Origin: DATBDN01 sp963715995
GTDB lineage: Bacteria > Actinomycetota > Thermoleophilia > Solirubrobacterales > Thermoleophilaceae
Direction: 5' to 3'
Assembly: GCA_963715995.1 (NCBI GenBank)
Contig: OY970283.1
Coordinates: 1-64,000, forward strand
Length of the DNA: 64,000 bases
Part shown: positions 17,154 through 26,604 of the stretch, piece by piece
Layout: every line of letters begins with the position of its first letter
How positions within the stretch are numbered: position 1 is the first letter of the stretch
Position numbers and translations under genes: made by a program
Notes under the pieces: generated by a model
Databases searched by the model: none
Seen by the model: the letters and a program-made list of their open reading frames with translations, nothing else
What the model was told of the DNA's origin: nothing

Positions 17154-20052
17154 TCAGCGTCCGCTCCAAATATGGGTGAAGTAGGAGCGGAGCTGCAGAG
17201 ACTCGTCTGCGTGCTCGCCGAATCGACGGTTGTAGAGACCTGCCACGCCCGACGTCAAGCCATCACCCACACCTTCCACCCCTCCGCCAATCGCCGCCTC
17301 TGGCGCGGCCTCGGGCGCACCGTTGACCGTTGCGAACGCAGCGCCGCCGATGCCGCCCGCGACGGCATTTCGCACGACCCTGGAACCCACGTACTCGAAG
17401 TTGTGAGCGATGTCGCCTAGCAAGCTCATCCCACCCGGATCCGCCAGATTCACCGGATCCCCGCCGGCGAAGACATAGCGGTCGGCCTGAACCGGGTCGC
17501 CGAGCTGGTCGAGCGGGTCCTGCTGGGTCCAGCGCCCGACGGTCGGGTCGTAGAAGCGCTGGCCGAAGTGGTAGAGGCCGTTGCTCACGTTGCCGGCGCC
17601 GGCGTTGCCGCCCGCCATCCGGTAGCCGCCCTGGAAGCCGAACGGAGCCGGCACCGTCTGGGTCCCGGTGCTCTTCGTGTTCTCGCCGTAGGGACCGTAG
17701 GTGAAGTCACGCACCACCGAGCCGCTCGTGTTGGTGAGGCCGATGATCGAGCCCTGTGCATCGAAGAGTGGGTTGTACCGGCCGGAGGGGGCGCGCTCGT
17801 CGACGAGCGCGCCCGCTGGCGTGCGCGCGAAGTAGCTCGTGCCGCTCGAGTCCGCCTGATCGGTGACTCCGAGCAGGCTGTTCTGGATCGCTGTGGAGCC
17901 GATGTTCACGAGCGCGTCCTGGCCGCTGCCTAGGTACTTCAGGGTCTGGAGACTCGCGCCGGGTGGCGTGAGGCCGGTCAGCTGGTTAGCAGTGTTGTAG
18001 CCGAACAGCGTCTTCGAGCTGTCGGCGAACGGGTTGATCGCGGTCTCGTTGCCGGCGCCGTCGTAGCTGTAGCCGGACAGCTCGCTGGCGCTGTTCGCCG
18101 TGCAGGAGCCCGAGACCGTCTGGCGGCACAGGAGCTGGTTGCCTGCGTTCAGCGTGTAGTAGGTCGTCGTGCCGCCACTCGATCCGCTCGTGTTGACGAT
18201 CTGATCGGTGCGATTGCCATCGCCGTCGAGGTCGTAGTGGTAGCGCGACGGGCTCGCGCCGGTTGTGACCGCGTCCGTCACGCGGTCCAGCGGGTCGTAG
18301 GTGTAGCTCGTCACGTTGCCCGCCTGGTCGGTGACGGCCTGAATCAGGACCGTGTCGTTGCCAGCATGCGTGTAGGTGTAGGCATCGCTCTTAAGCGTGG
18401 CACCCGACGGCGACTTGGCGACGATGCTGGTCACGCGTCCCGTGGCCGGGTCGAGTGTGTAGTTCTCGCTCACCCCGGACGGGTAGGTGACCTTGGTCAG
18501 GCGCGCGTCGTTGTCGTAGCCGAAGGTGGTGCAAAGCGACGCCGGGCTCGTGCACTTGCCGCCAGGCTCGTACATCGAGACGAGCTCGTTGAGGCCGTTG
18601 TAGCTGTAGGTCGTCGTGCCGCCCGCGTCCGTGAACGAGGTCATGTTCGAGGCGTCGTCGTACGTGTAGGAGAACTTGACGTTGCCGGGATCGGTTTCGG
18701 CGGTGAGCCGGTTGAGACCGTCAGGCGTGTAGCTCGTGCTGCCGGTCGCGTCGGTGCGCGCCGTGATGAACCCGTCGCCGTTATAGGTGTAGCTGACCGT
18801 CGGCCCACTGCTATAGGCGACCTGCGTGATGCGGTCCATATTGTCGTAGGTGATCGTCGCCGTGTGTCCGGCACCGTCGACGATCACGTGCGGCCGGCTG
18901 TCGGCATCGGGCGTGATCGTCTCGGCCCCGAGCCCGGAGTTCGCCGGCGGGGTGATGCCGGTCCGACTGCGAGTTCAGCAGCAGCGTGCCCTGGTTGTCG
19001 ATCGTCGCGCCGTTGCTCGCGTTCAGGTAGCCGTCGACGAAGGTGAGCGTGCCGAGGTTGCGCAGCGTGCGCGTGTCGAGCGTGCCGTTCGCGTAGGCCC
19101 CGCCGTTGGCGTCGAAGACGCCGGTGGCGCCGGCCGCCAGGACCGTCGTGCCGGTCCCCGACTGAGTCCCGTATTCCCAGTCGAGGTGGCTCGTGACAGT
19201 CAGCGTGGCAGCGCCGGTGAGCGTGCCGGCGTTGGTCTCGGTCAGGGTGTCGACCGACGAGGCGCTCTGGGCGTCATCCAGGCTGAGGGAGCCGTCGGCG
19301 ATGCTGAGTTCGCCGGCCGAGTAGAGCGAGCCGGCGGCGGCGTCGGCGCTGACGGTCACCGACGTCGCCGCACCCGCACACGCCCGGTCTGAGCTGCCCG
19401 GCACGCGCCCCGCCGACCAGTTACCAGCGCTCGTCCACTGATTGTCCCCCGCTCGCCCGCTCCAGACGTCGCTGCACGCTCCCGAGCCCGTCGGGGTAAC
19501 GACGTTCGAGGCGGCGCTGGTCGCCGAGACGACTCCGCGCGAGTTGGTCGCCGTCACGATCACGCGCAGCTCGTTGCCCTCGTCGGCTGCGGCGAGGAGA
19601 TAGGTCGTCGCGGTCGCACCGGCGATGTTGGTGCAGCTCAGGCCCGCGCCATCGCAGCGGTCCCACTGGTAGGCGTAGGTGATCGGCGCCGAACCGGTCC
19701 AGCTGCCCTTGCTGGCGGTCAGCGTCTGGCCGTCGCTCACCGTGCCGGAGATCGACGGCGGGACGGTGTTCTGCGGAGGTGCCGCTGTGACGATCGCGGT
19801 CTTGCCTGAGCTCGCGCTCGCGTGGCCGACGGAGTTGGTCGCCGTCACCGTTAGCTGGATCGCGAAGCCGAGGTCAGCCGAGGTGAGGGCGTAGGTTGCT
19901 GCGGTGGCGCCGCTCACGTTGGTGCAGGTGCCACCGGATGTGCAGCGGGCCCACTGGTAGGTGTCCGTGATCGGGGTCGTACCGCCGATTGCGCCATTTC
20001 GGTGCCCGATCCGCGAAGCCGCATGACCGAGCGAGCGAACGCGCCACGGCAC
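17154..20052 (-). pseudogene. Rhs/YD-repeat protein, 5'-truncated and frame-shifted
   Basis: Two frames join near 18960. The 5' frame (20052 to ~18960) encodes the second half of one Ig-like repeat, a complete second one, and a right-handed beta-solenoid-like stretch. The 3' frame encodes at least ten YD repeats (VSYTYNGDGFITARTD and similar), then the Rhs core end (YDPTVGRWTQQDPLDQ, RYVFAGGDPVNLADPGG) and a 91-residue glycine-rich hydrophobic tip. Dropping one C at 18960 makes NSQSDGITPPANSG continuous. The N-terminus has no signal peptide and cuts the first Ig-like repeat in half, so the gene is also truncated. Rhs proteins form shells that deliver C-terminal toxins to neighbours. Four genes upstream run the same way and two small membrane genes follow. 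Confidence 0.75.
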
Positions 20053-20068
20053 GCTCGATGTCGGTCGC

Positions 20069-20800
20069 TTACGGCATCGGCGAGCCCGTAACTACACGGC
20101 GCACGGTGTCCGTCACCGGGTCAACAAACGCCATATGGGGAACGACCGACCGGACCGTGATGCTCGCAGGCTGCTGTGCACGCGGAGGCAGGACCGGTCC
20201 AGGAACAGTCGCGGTGACTATCTCCGTACCGTCATCGAGGGCATCGTCGCTGACGGTCCATTGTGCGTTCGCCAGGGTGTCTGCCGACATACCGTCATTT
20301 GTTCTGAAGACCCGCGAAGCGTCGGCCATCAGAGCCTCGTCAGCGGCGGAGTTCGAGAGAGTCGTGTCGCACGATCGAAAGGCCGGGTTGGTGCTCTGCG
20401 CGTAAATCGGGGCCGCATCTTGGATGCCGGGGATCTGCTTGACCGTGGCCAAGTCGGTTAGCGCACCCGACGTGGTCCGCGTCTGGACGACAACTTCGTC
20501 GGAAGGGTGGGCGCCCGTTGCCGCGGCCACCTGGAGGCCGGATGAACCTAGACCCGTGATCGGCGTGCTCTGAGCGGTTTTCGCGAGGTAGGCGATGGTC
20601 GTTGGAGGCGCTCCCGCCACGCAACCCGAGGCATCAAGCGGCGGCACCACGCGCGAGGGGTGTGCTACGACTGTCGCGAGTGGTCGGCGACCGGTCCGGT
20701 CGGGCGCGGCAGCCTTACTTGCCGTCAGTGCCCCCGCGACGCTACCCACGAAGATACACAGAAGAACGCCGACGACCGGCCGTCGAAATGCGTGCCTCAC
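20069..20800 (-). CDS. Secreted protein of unknown function in the Rhs operon
   Basis: The product has 243 residues. GTG start with a strong AAGGAGG about 8 bases upstream, and a signal peptide at ~1-32 (RPVVGVLLCIFVGSVAGALTA). The mature part is Ala/Thr-rich with two cysteines (CVAGAP and RSCDTT) and no motif I know. It ends 17 bases before the remnant Rhs reading frame. Codon use is less GC-biased than outside the island, which fits transfer. It may be an accessory of the secreted lectin/Rhs set. Confidence 0.6.
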   Translation of the reverse strand: MRHAFRRPVVGVLLCIFVGSVAGALTASKAAAPDRTGRRPLATVVAHPSRVVPPLDASGCVAGAPPTTIAYLAKTAQSTPITGLGSSGLQVAAATGAHPSDEVVVQTRTTSGALTDLATVKQIPGIQDAAPIYAQSTNPAFRSCDTTLSNSAADEALMADASRVFRTNDGMSADTLANAQWTVSDDALDDGTEIVTATVPGPVLPPRAQQPASITVRSVVPHMAFVDPVTDTVRRVVTGSPMP

Positions 20801-20846
20801 CGTGTGTCCTCCTTCTGACTCATTGTGTGGTTAGTCATGGTTGTGG

Positions 20847-21670
20847 TTAGGCGCACTGCACGGTCCCTCGACGTAGCGCCTCGCCTGCCATTCTGGTGAC
20901 TGACGCCGTGGCAAAGTTGCGGCCGCCTTGAGCTACGACTGAGATGATGCGGTCGCCTGACCGCATGTAGATGCCAACCACGTGCTCCCAGTTTCTGTTC
21001 GTGGTCATCTGCGAATAGCCGAGTGTCTGGCTTCCCAGACGCGGGAGTTGAGACAACATTCGCCCCGTCGAACCCTTGGGGATGCTGGGCGGGGTATTGA
21101 GGTGGCGCCCGAACAGCGCCTTTAACCAACTCTCCGCGGCTCCCTTGGTCTTGTACAGATCGATGCTCTCGTACAGCTCAAGGATCCGGCGGGGGTTGGC
21201 GCGAACGATCAGTCCCCGGAACGGGACGTAGGGGTACTGCATGATCGGGTAATTGAGCTTTCGTGCCTGGCGGTCGTTGTCTGCGCGGTATCGCCCGGTG
21301 AGCGACATCGTCACGATCGCGCCGGTTTCCCGGCCGGCGGCGTACTGCTGGACCCATTGGGGGGCTGACCGATCCCAGTCCAAGGTGGCTGTCCGAGAGC
21401 TTGATCGTGAATCCGCGTGAAGGCGTGTGGAGCCGCGAGCATGTCGTTGTCCGGAACCGCACATGATGGTCCCGAGCTGGGCGGCGGCGCAGTGCCGTAG
21501 GGATTCGTGGTCGTCGGCGGGGTCGCGCTGTCTTCGGCGCTGCGAGCGACGCCAACAATGACACCACGGCCGCTCGCCGCGCTCGCGGCCTGGATCACGA
21601 AAGACGTTGCGAGAAAAGCCATCGTTCCGGCCGCGAGAGCGCCGCCGGCCCAGGCAATGATGCGCGTCAC
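20847..21670 (-). pseudogene. Secreted protein of unknown function, frame-shifted
   Basis: GTG at 21670 overlaps the lectin stop (GTGA). The first frame encodes a signal peptide (MTRIIAWAGGALAAGTMAFL, A-rich cleavage) and a Pro/Ser/Thr-rich linker up to about 21415. Then GFTIKLSDSHLG is read in a second frame, and LDWDRSAPQWVQQYAAGRE to the end at 20847 in a third. Breaks therefore lie near 21414-21417 and 21381-21391. The C-terminal part (about 175 residues) is soluble with an ESWLKALFGRHL helix and a final GDRIISVVAQGGRNFATAS strand region. No family is recognised. Either two indel errors or decay. Confidence 0.6.
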
Positions 21671-22988
21671 TGGCCCCAGTTGCGGAACGTATACGTCCCG
21701 CTGGTCGAGAGGTGATATGTCGTGCCGAGTCCTATGGCGCTCGTGCTCTGCGAACCCCAGTAGGAGAAAATCCCGATCTGTGCCGCCGATTCGGACAGCA
21801 GATCAAAACTCTCTGCGCTCGCGCCATTCCCCATCCAGGTAGAGTTCGGCGCGCCTACACAGGAGTTCGCCTCCCCCTGCATGAAGTTCTGCCGGGGTGT
21901 CGAGACCGCATAACCGCCCCCGTTCACCGTGAAGGTCAGCGTGCCCGTACTGCCCGTGTGGATCATCAGCTGCGACGGCTGCGAGCCGTACGCCGCCTCG
22001 GTGAACATCGAGATCCCCGCGTTGGCCGGCAGCGGGTAATTCCACTCGGTCGTCCAATTGTTGCCGTTACTGACCGTCCAATACGGAACAAGGTTGTCTG
22101 TCCACGACCTGTTTAGCTGTTCACCCGTAATGAAACCGCCCTCAATTGAGGGCGAGCCGCCGCTGGGCTTGACTACCCATACCGCTTCGTTTGAGAAGCC
22201 CGCCGGGTAGCTGGCGTACCAGCTCGATGGTGTTGTCGAGAAAGCCCCGGTACCGATTGTCGACCCCGAGGTGGAGGAGTCCTCAGCATGCGCGGAAGCT
22301 CCGGGCGTGTTCTGGCTGCCGCATGGTCCGCCTTGTCCGTAAGCAGCGGCAAGAGCTGCGCCGTACCAGTTTTGCTGGCTGTAGCCGTTACAGGCCCACT
22401 GCTGCAACCTACCCCGTCGTTCGCGGAGCCGTTCGGTACGTCGAGGCACTCCTGCGGGCTCGTCAGGATGGCATTCGTGAGCTGGAACCAACCTGTGCTT
22501 TGTTGCCATACGGGCTGCCAGAGCTGCTGTGGGTTCCCGAGGCAATCCCACTCCTGAATGGGCGCCCCGTCGTTCGGGGAGCCGCCGACGACGTCCATGC
22601 ATTTCCCGGTGTACTGATTGACCACCTCGTAGTACCCCGCCTGGCTTGTGCTTTGCAGTGCCCAGTTCTGCCACGGCTGGCCGTTGCAGGTCCATTGCTG
22701 AATCGGCGTGCCATTTGCGCTACTACCGGCCTGGAGGTCTAGGCAGCTATTTCCGCCGGTGTTCCCGTCGGCGATGTTCGCGTATCCGCTGGTCCAAGCC
22801 AAAGCAGTGCCGGGCACCAACCACGCCACCACCGTGAGCGTTGCGATTAGACACGCAAGGTTGGTGCAACTTCGTATCCACGGGGGCCAGCACGCAGTCC
22901 TGAGCAACGAGAACCCGTCATCCCCGCCAGTCCCCTGGTTGCGAGCCGGCGGCAATTCGCGCCTCCTTGCGATCGTACTGATCTGCAT
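21667..22988 (-). pseudogene. Secreted ricin-type (QxW) lectin protein, frame-shifted
   Basis: ATG at 22988 has AGGGA 4-5 bases upstream. A long N-region and hydrophobic signal end at about residue 64. Then three beta-trefoil repeats follow: GTPIQQWTCNG..WQNW, GAPIQEWDCLG..QQLW and LQQWACNGYSQQNW, which together make one ricin B-type carbohydrate-binding domain. The first two repeats and the third are in different frames, with the break at 22409-22413. The remaining ~220 residues are a secreted domain rich in Trp, Asn and Gly (NGNNWTTEWNYPLP) of unknown type. It heads the operon that runs into the Rhs gene. Expected role: glycan binding at the surface. Confidence 0.7.
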
Positions 22989-23467
22989 CTAGTCCCTCTG
23001 CGGCACCGCGTCCTAGCCGAGCTGCGTTGCGGTAGTCGTAATGGAAACGTCCCCCTCTGTCAAGCTGCTTGGCGACTCACGCGATCTGCGATCCCCGGCA
23101 ACGTCAACGGAAGCGTGCTCCCCTACTCTCGATGCGCTGGCTCGCCAGATCCCCGTGGTCCCGCACAGCAAGAACTCAGACCGCGTGCTGCGGGTGATTC
23201 GCGGGCGCATACGTCATAAGCACGATCGCCATGTGCCGGCTACGCGCACTCTGCGCCGAGGCGCAAGACACCATAAGGGCGCCCGCCGGTTAGAAGGGGT
23301 CCCAGGCCGAGTTCGAGGCGCCCGGCGCGCCGGGATTGACCCATGGGGGACACGCGGATTAACGACAACCTGCGGGCGCACCGCTGCGGGAGTTGTGCGG
23401 CGAGGTTCGCCCGCGACCGGCTTAAGGTCCGAAGGTGCCGGCGGAGGGCTCGTGGACGCCCGGCGTC
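22989..23467. other. Gene-free stretch
   Basis: Open frames on both strands here lack ribosome-binding sites and protein-like composition. It presumably holds the promoter of the lectin operon close to 22989. I see no clear -35/-10 pair and no RNA gene. Confidence 0.5.
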
Positions 23468-23491
23468 GTGCGCTGCAATTGCGCTGCAATG
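23468..23491. repeat. Short direct repeat, island right side
   Basis: GTGCGCTGCAA-TT-GCGCTGCAATG matches 15838-15862 except in the spacer. Its second half also forms a perfect 8-bp hairpin with 23495-23502. It lies about 100 bases beyond the 3' end of tRNA-Ser copy 2. Confidence 0.5.
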
Positions 23492-23594
23492 GAGTGCAGC
23501 GCGGAGCGGCTCAGAGGGGAGTCGGCGGTCTCGCCGTCGAGCGTCCGGAGTCTCCCGGAATGTCGCTCTGGGAGCGGAATCCCGGCTCTACAAG

Positions 23595-23683
23595 CGGAGG
23601 GGGAGGGATTCGAACCCTCGGTACCGCTTACGCGGTACAACGGTTTTCGAGACCGCCCCGTTCAACCACTCCGGCACCCCTCC
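23595..23683 (-). tRNA. tRNA-Ser (CGA), copy 2
   Basis: This 89-nt class II tRNA has a fully paired acceptor stem GGAGGGG/CCCCTCC, anticodon loop CTCGAAA (anticodon complement at 23647-23649) and a perfect 6-bp variable-arm stem TACCGC/GCGGTA. CCA is not encoded. Outside the variable arm it is identical to copy 1 except in the 5' acceptor strand. Confidence 0.93.
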
Positions 23684-23730
23684 TGGGGCCTGGGCCGGGG
23701 CCCAGACGGGGTTGCGAAGGGTAGCCGCCC

Positions 23731-24597
23731 TCACCGGGCCGGGATCAGCGGCCGTAGCTCTCCGAGCAGGGCGCGCGGATCGTCGAAGACGTCGTCCGAG
23801 GTGTAGCGGCGGAAGTCGTCACCGCGGGCTCGGGCCTGGCGCTCGCGCTTGCGATCCTGCTCCCAGGCGTGGCGGGTCGCGTGGTAGCGATAGCTGTCGA
23901 GCTCGACCGTGAGCTTGTGCTCTGGCCAGCGGCAGTCGACGTAGCGGCCGCCCGCGGGCTTGTTGGTTTGCGGCAGGACGAGGTTGTTCTCGCGCATGAG
24001 CCGGAGGAAGCGCTTTTCGAGGCGACTGAGCACGAGCTTGGTTTCGCCCCGGAGGACGCGGCGGAGGGTCTGGGCGCCCTTGGCGTTAGGTGTCTCGTCG
24101 AGTACGGCTTCGACGTCCTGCGGCTGGGCGCGGTACTTGATGGTCGCTTCGTGGACAGCGCGAGCGAGGGCTTCTTCGCTGAACGACTCGGCCAGGGCTA
24201 CGAGGGTTGCCGCCAGGGTGGTGACTGAGATGTCGTGGCGCTTCGTGGCGTGGAGGTTGTGAACTTCATGCGCCGTGATGCCCTTGATCCGGATGCGCCT
24301 TCGGCTGACTATCTCGGGCGGCGGCTCGCCTCGAACGAGATCCCACAGTCGAGCCGCCGGAGGCCCAGCCAGCGCGGCCCCGTCACCGGCCGCAAGAACG
24401 GCTGCCAGATAGTGGGACTCGATACTCGGAGCCCAGTGGCCGACTCGGTACACGCCGGGGTACACACGGAACAGCAATCCGCCCTGTACGCGACGCCGGA
24501 TCGCGGCGGCGTCAAGGCCAACAGCGATCAGCTGTTGCCACGTGATCAGGCCGTATTGGCGAGCGGCGACCGAAGCAACCGTCAATTGGTGTCGCAT
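23731..24597 (-). CDS. AbiEi-like winged-helix / DUF559 endonuclease-like protein
   Basis: The protein has 288 residues. Residues ~5-60 (VAARQYGLITWQQLIAVGLD..IRRRV..GLLFRVYPGVYRVG) form the N-terminal winged-helix seen in AbiEi-type antitoxins. Residues ~205-285 carry the DUF559/Vsr-like PD-(D/E)XK core: YVDCRWPEHKLTVELD, then YHATRHAWEQDRKRERQA and FRRYTSDDVFDDP. The fusion is widespread in actinobacteria as a stand-alone gene of unknown role; no partner toxin gene adjoins it here. A nested palindrome covers its start codon. It lies 47 bases from tRNA-Ser copy 2. Confidence 0.72.
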   Translation of the reverse strand: MRHQLTVASVAARQYGLITWQQLIAVGLDAAAIRRRVQGGLLFRVYPGVYRVGHWAPSIESHYLAAVLAAGDGAALAGPPAARLWDLVRGEPPPEIVSRRRIRIKGITAHEVHNLHATKRHDISVTTLAATLVALAESFSEEALARAVHEATIKYRAQPQDVEAVLDETPNAKGAQTLRRVLRGETKLVLSRLEKRFLRLMRENNLVLPQTNKPAGGRYVDCRWPEHKLTVELDSYRYHATRHAWEQDRKRERQARARGDDFRRYTSDDVFDDPRALLGELRPLIPAR

Positions 24598-24622
24598 AGC
24601 GACAGTAAGTGACGGTTGCTTC
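24572..24622. promoter_or_regulatory. Nested palindrome across the start of the AbiEi-like gene
   Basis: A perfect 13-bp inverted repeat (24572-24584 with 24610-24622) encloses a perfect 6-bp hairpin (24590-24595 / 24599-24604) whose loop contains part of the ATG complement (24595-24597). It could be an autoregulatory operator for the encoded winged helix, or an mRNA structure that hides the start. Confidence 0.5.
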
Positions 24623-24707
24623 CGGGTTCGCCCCCGCCCAGGCCGAACTCGCCCCCCTAGTCGCGCAGTTTTCGCGCCGCCCCGCGCGGTACCGCCACGC
24701 CGGACCC

Positions 24708-25196
24708 CTACCGTCGCGCCGCGAAGAACGCCCTCAGCAGCACCGCGGACTCCTCGGCCAACAGGCCGCCTGCCACGTCGGGGCGCCAGTTCAGGCGCGG
24801 CTCTCCGACCACGTCGAATACCGAGCCCGCCGCTCCTGCCTTCGGGTCGGTTGCGCCGAAGACCACGCGTGGCATCCGTGCGAGGACTATCGCCCCGGCG
24901 CACATCGCGCACGGCTCCAGCGTCACGTACAGCACCGCGTCCGCCGGCATCCGCCAGCCGTCGCCCACCCGGGCCGCTGCCTCGCGGATCGCCAGCACCT
25001 CGGCGTGGGCGGTCGGGTCGCCGCGGAGCTCGCGCTCGTTCGGCGCCGCGGCCACGACTTCGCCGTCGGCCACGACGACGCACCCGATCGGGACGTCCTC
25101 GTGCTCGGCCGCCCGCTCGGCCTCGCGCAGCGCCAGGCGCATGAAGTACTCGTCGCGTGGGAAGAAGTGCTCTCGGCTCAGCGGAACTCCTTGCAT
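24708..25196 (-). CDS. tadA: tRNA-specific adenosine deaminase TadA
   Basis: The protein has 162 residues. HAE at 64-66 (zinc ligand His64, proton shuttle Glu66) and PCAMC at 95-99 (zinc ligands Cys96, Cys99) give the cytidine/adenosine-deaminase site. DEYFMRLAL near the N-terminus and VVFGATDPKAGAAGSV are typical of TadA, which converts A34 to inosine in tRNA-Arg(ACG). The start could be a few codons later since the first ~12 residues are poorly conserved in the family. The nearby tRNA-Ser is a frequent neighbour of tadA. Confidence 0.88.
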   Translation of the reverse strand: MQGVPLSREHFFPRDEYFMRLALREAERAAEHEDVPIGCVVVADGEVVAAAPNERELRGDPTAHAEVLAIREAAARVGDGWRMPADAVLYVTLEPCAMCAGAIVLARMPRVVFGATDPKAGAAGSVFDVVGEPRLNWRPDVAGGLLAEESAVLLRAFFAARR

Positions 25197-25242
25197 CGGG
25201 GCATGTTCCTGCCGACATACACTCCGTAGGCCACCGTATCCA

Positions 25243-26604
25243 ATGAAGATTCGCTCCCTCGTGCCGGCCGCCGCTGCGGCTCTCCTGATCGCCGCCGCGC
25301 CGTCCGCGAGCGCTTCCGATCACGTGCGCGGACGGGTGATCGTCGGCTACGACTTCGGCCTGACCCAGGCCCAGCGGCACTCGGTGGCAAGCGCCGCCCG
25401 GGTGGTGGGCGGCGAGCGGCTTCCGGCCGGCGCGCGCGAGGTCCGGACGCGGCCGGGCGAGACGGTAGTCCAGGCGATCAAGCGACTGCGCAAGGACCCG
25501 CGCGTGCGCTACGCGGTGCCCAACTACGTCGCCCACGCGAGCGGGTTCATCCCCAACGACCCCGGCGTCGGCACCGCGGCGCAGGACTGGCAACAGCTCC
25601 AGTGGAACTTCGTCGGGCCCTTCGGGGTCGACGCTCCGGACGCCTGGCAGCAGTCGATCGCCGCCGGGGCCCCTGGTGGCGCGGGTGTGACGGTCGCGGT
25701 GCTCGACACCGGCGTCGCCTACCAGAACTACGGTCGCTACCGGCGCGATCCCGACCTCTACTCCACCCGCTTCGTCAAGCCTTACGACTTCGTCGACAAC
25801 GACCGCCACGCCAACGACGCGAACGGCCACGGAACTCACGTGACCGGGACGATCGCGCAGAAGACCAACAACGGTCTCGGGCTGACCGGCCTGGCCTACG
25901 GGGTGAAGATCATGCCCGTCCGCGTGCTCGACGCCCACGGTGAGGGCGACGCCGGCGCGATCGCGCGCGCCATTCGCTACGCCGCGCGCGAGGGCGCGCA
26001 GGTCATCAACATGAGCCTGGAGTTCGACTCGTCGATCACGGCGTCGCAGATCCCCGACATCGTCTCGGCCATCCGCTACGCGCACTCGAAGAACGTGGTC
26101 GTGGTCGGCGCGGCCGGCAACGCCGCCGAGAGCGCGGTGGCCTACCCGGCGCGGACCAACTACGTGATCTCCGTCGGCGGCACGACCGAGCACGGCTGCG
26201 AAGCCGACTACTCGAACAGTGGCTCGGGCCTGGACGTGGTGGCGCCCGGCGGCGGTGACGACGCCCCGCTCGACGACGATCCGAGCGACATCGCCAACTG
26301 CCATCCCGACGAGCGCGGCCGCGACATCTACCAGGTCACGTTCACGCGCGACGTCCGCACCTTCGGCATCCCATCGAACTACGAGGGCACCTCGATGGCG
26401 TGCCCGCACGTGTCGGCCACCGCCGCGCTGATCATCGCCACCGGTGTGCTCGGCACCAAGCATCCGAAGCCGCAGGCCGTCGAGGCGCGCATCAAGGCGA
26501 CCGCGCGCGACCTCGGGCCGCCCGGCACCGACCGCCGCTACGGCGCCGGACTCGTGAACACCTTCGCCGCCATCAACCCGGCGGCGCCGACGACCACGCC
26601 GTAG
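25243..26604 (+). CDS. Secreted subtilisin-family (S8) serine protease
   Basis: ATG at 25243 starts at a signal peptide (MKIRSLVPAAAAALLIAAAP, cleavage near SASA). A propeptide-like segment (about 26-100, GRVIVGYDFGLTQAQRH) follows. The catalytic triad is Asp155 (VAVLDTGV), His198 (NGHGTHVTGTIA) and Ser384 (EGTSMACPHVSA), with oxyanion Asn293 in GAAGN. The length of 453 residues fits a minimal secreted subtilase without C-terminal domains. Its stop abuts the convergent universal stress gene. Confidence 0.93.
   Translation: MKIRSLVPAAAAALLIAAAPSASASDHVRGRVIVGYDFGLTQAQRHSVASAARVVGGERLPAGAREVRTRPGETVVQAIKRLRKDPRVRYAVPNYVAHASGFIPNDPGVGTAAQDWQQLQWNFVGPFGVDAPDAWQQSIAAGAPGGAGVTVAVLDTGVAYQNYGRYRRDPDLYSTRFVKPYDFVDNDRHANDANGHGTHVTGTIAQKTNNGLGLTGLAYGVKIMPVRVLDAHGEGDAGAIARAIRYAAREGAQVINMSLEFDSSITASQIPDIVSAIRYAHSKNVVVVGAAGNAAESAVAYPARTNYVISVGGTTEHGCEADYSNSGSGLDVVAPGGGDDAPLDDDPSDIANCHPDERGRDIYQVTFTRDVRTFGIPSNYEGTSMACPHVSATAALIIATGVLGTKHPKPQAVEARIKATARDLGPPGTDRRYGAGLVNTFAAINPAAPTTTP

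Noticed and set aside
23041..23724. 227-codon plus-strand frame running through tRNA-Ser copy 2
   Set aside because: It translates through the tRNA gene and has no ribosome-binding site or family resemblance.
24598..26463. Long minus-strand extension of the AbiEi-like gene
   Set aside because: It runs antisense through tadA and the subtilase with low-complexity Arg/Gly/Val sequence; real protein begins at 24597.
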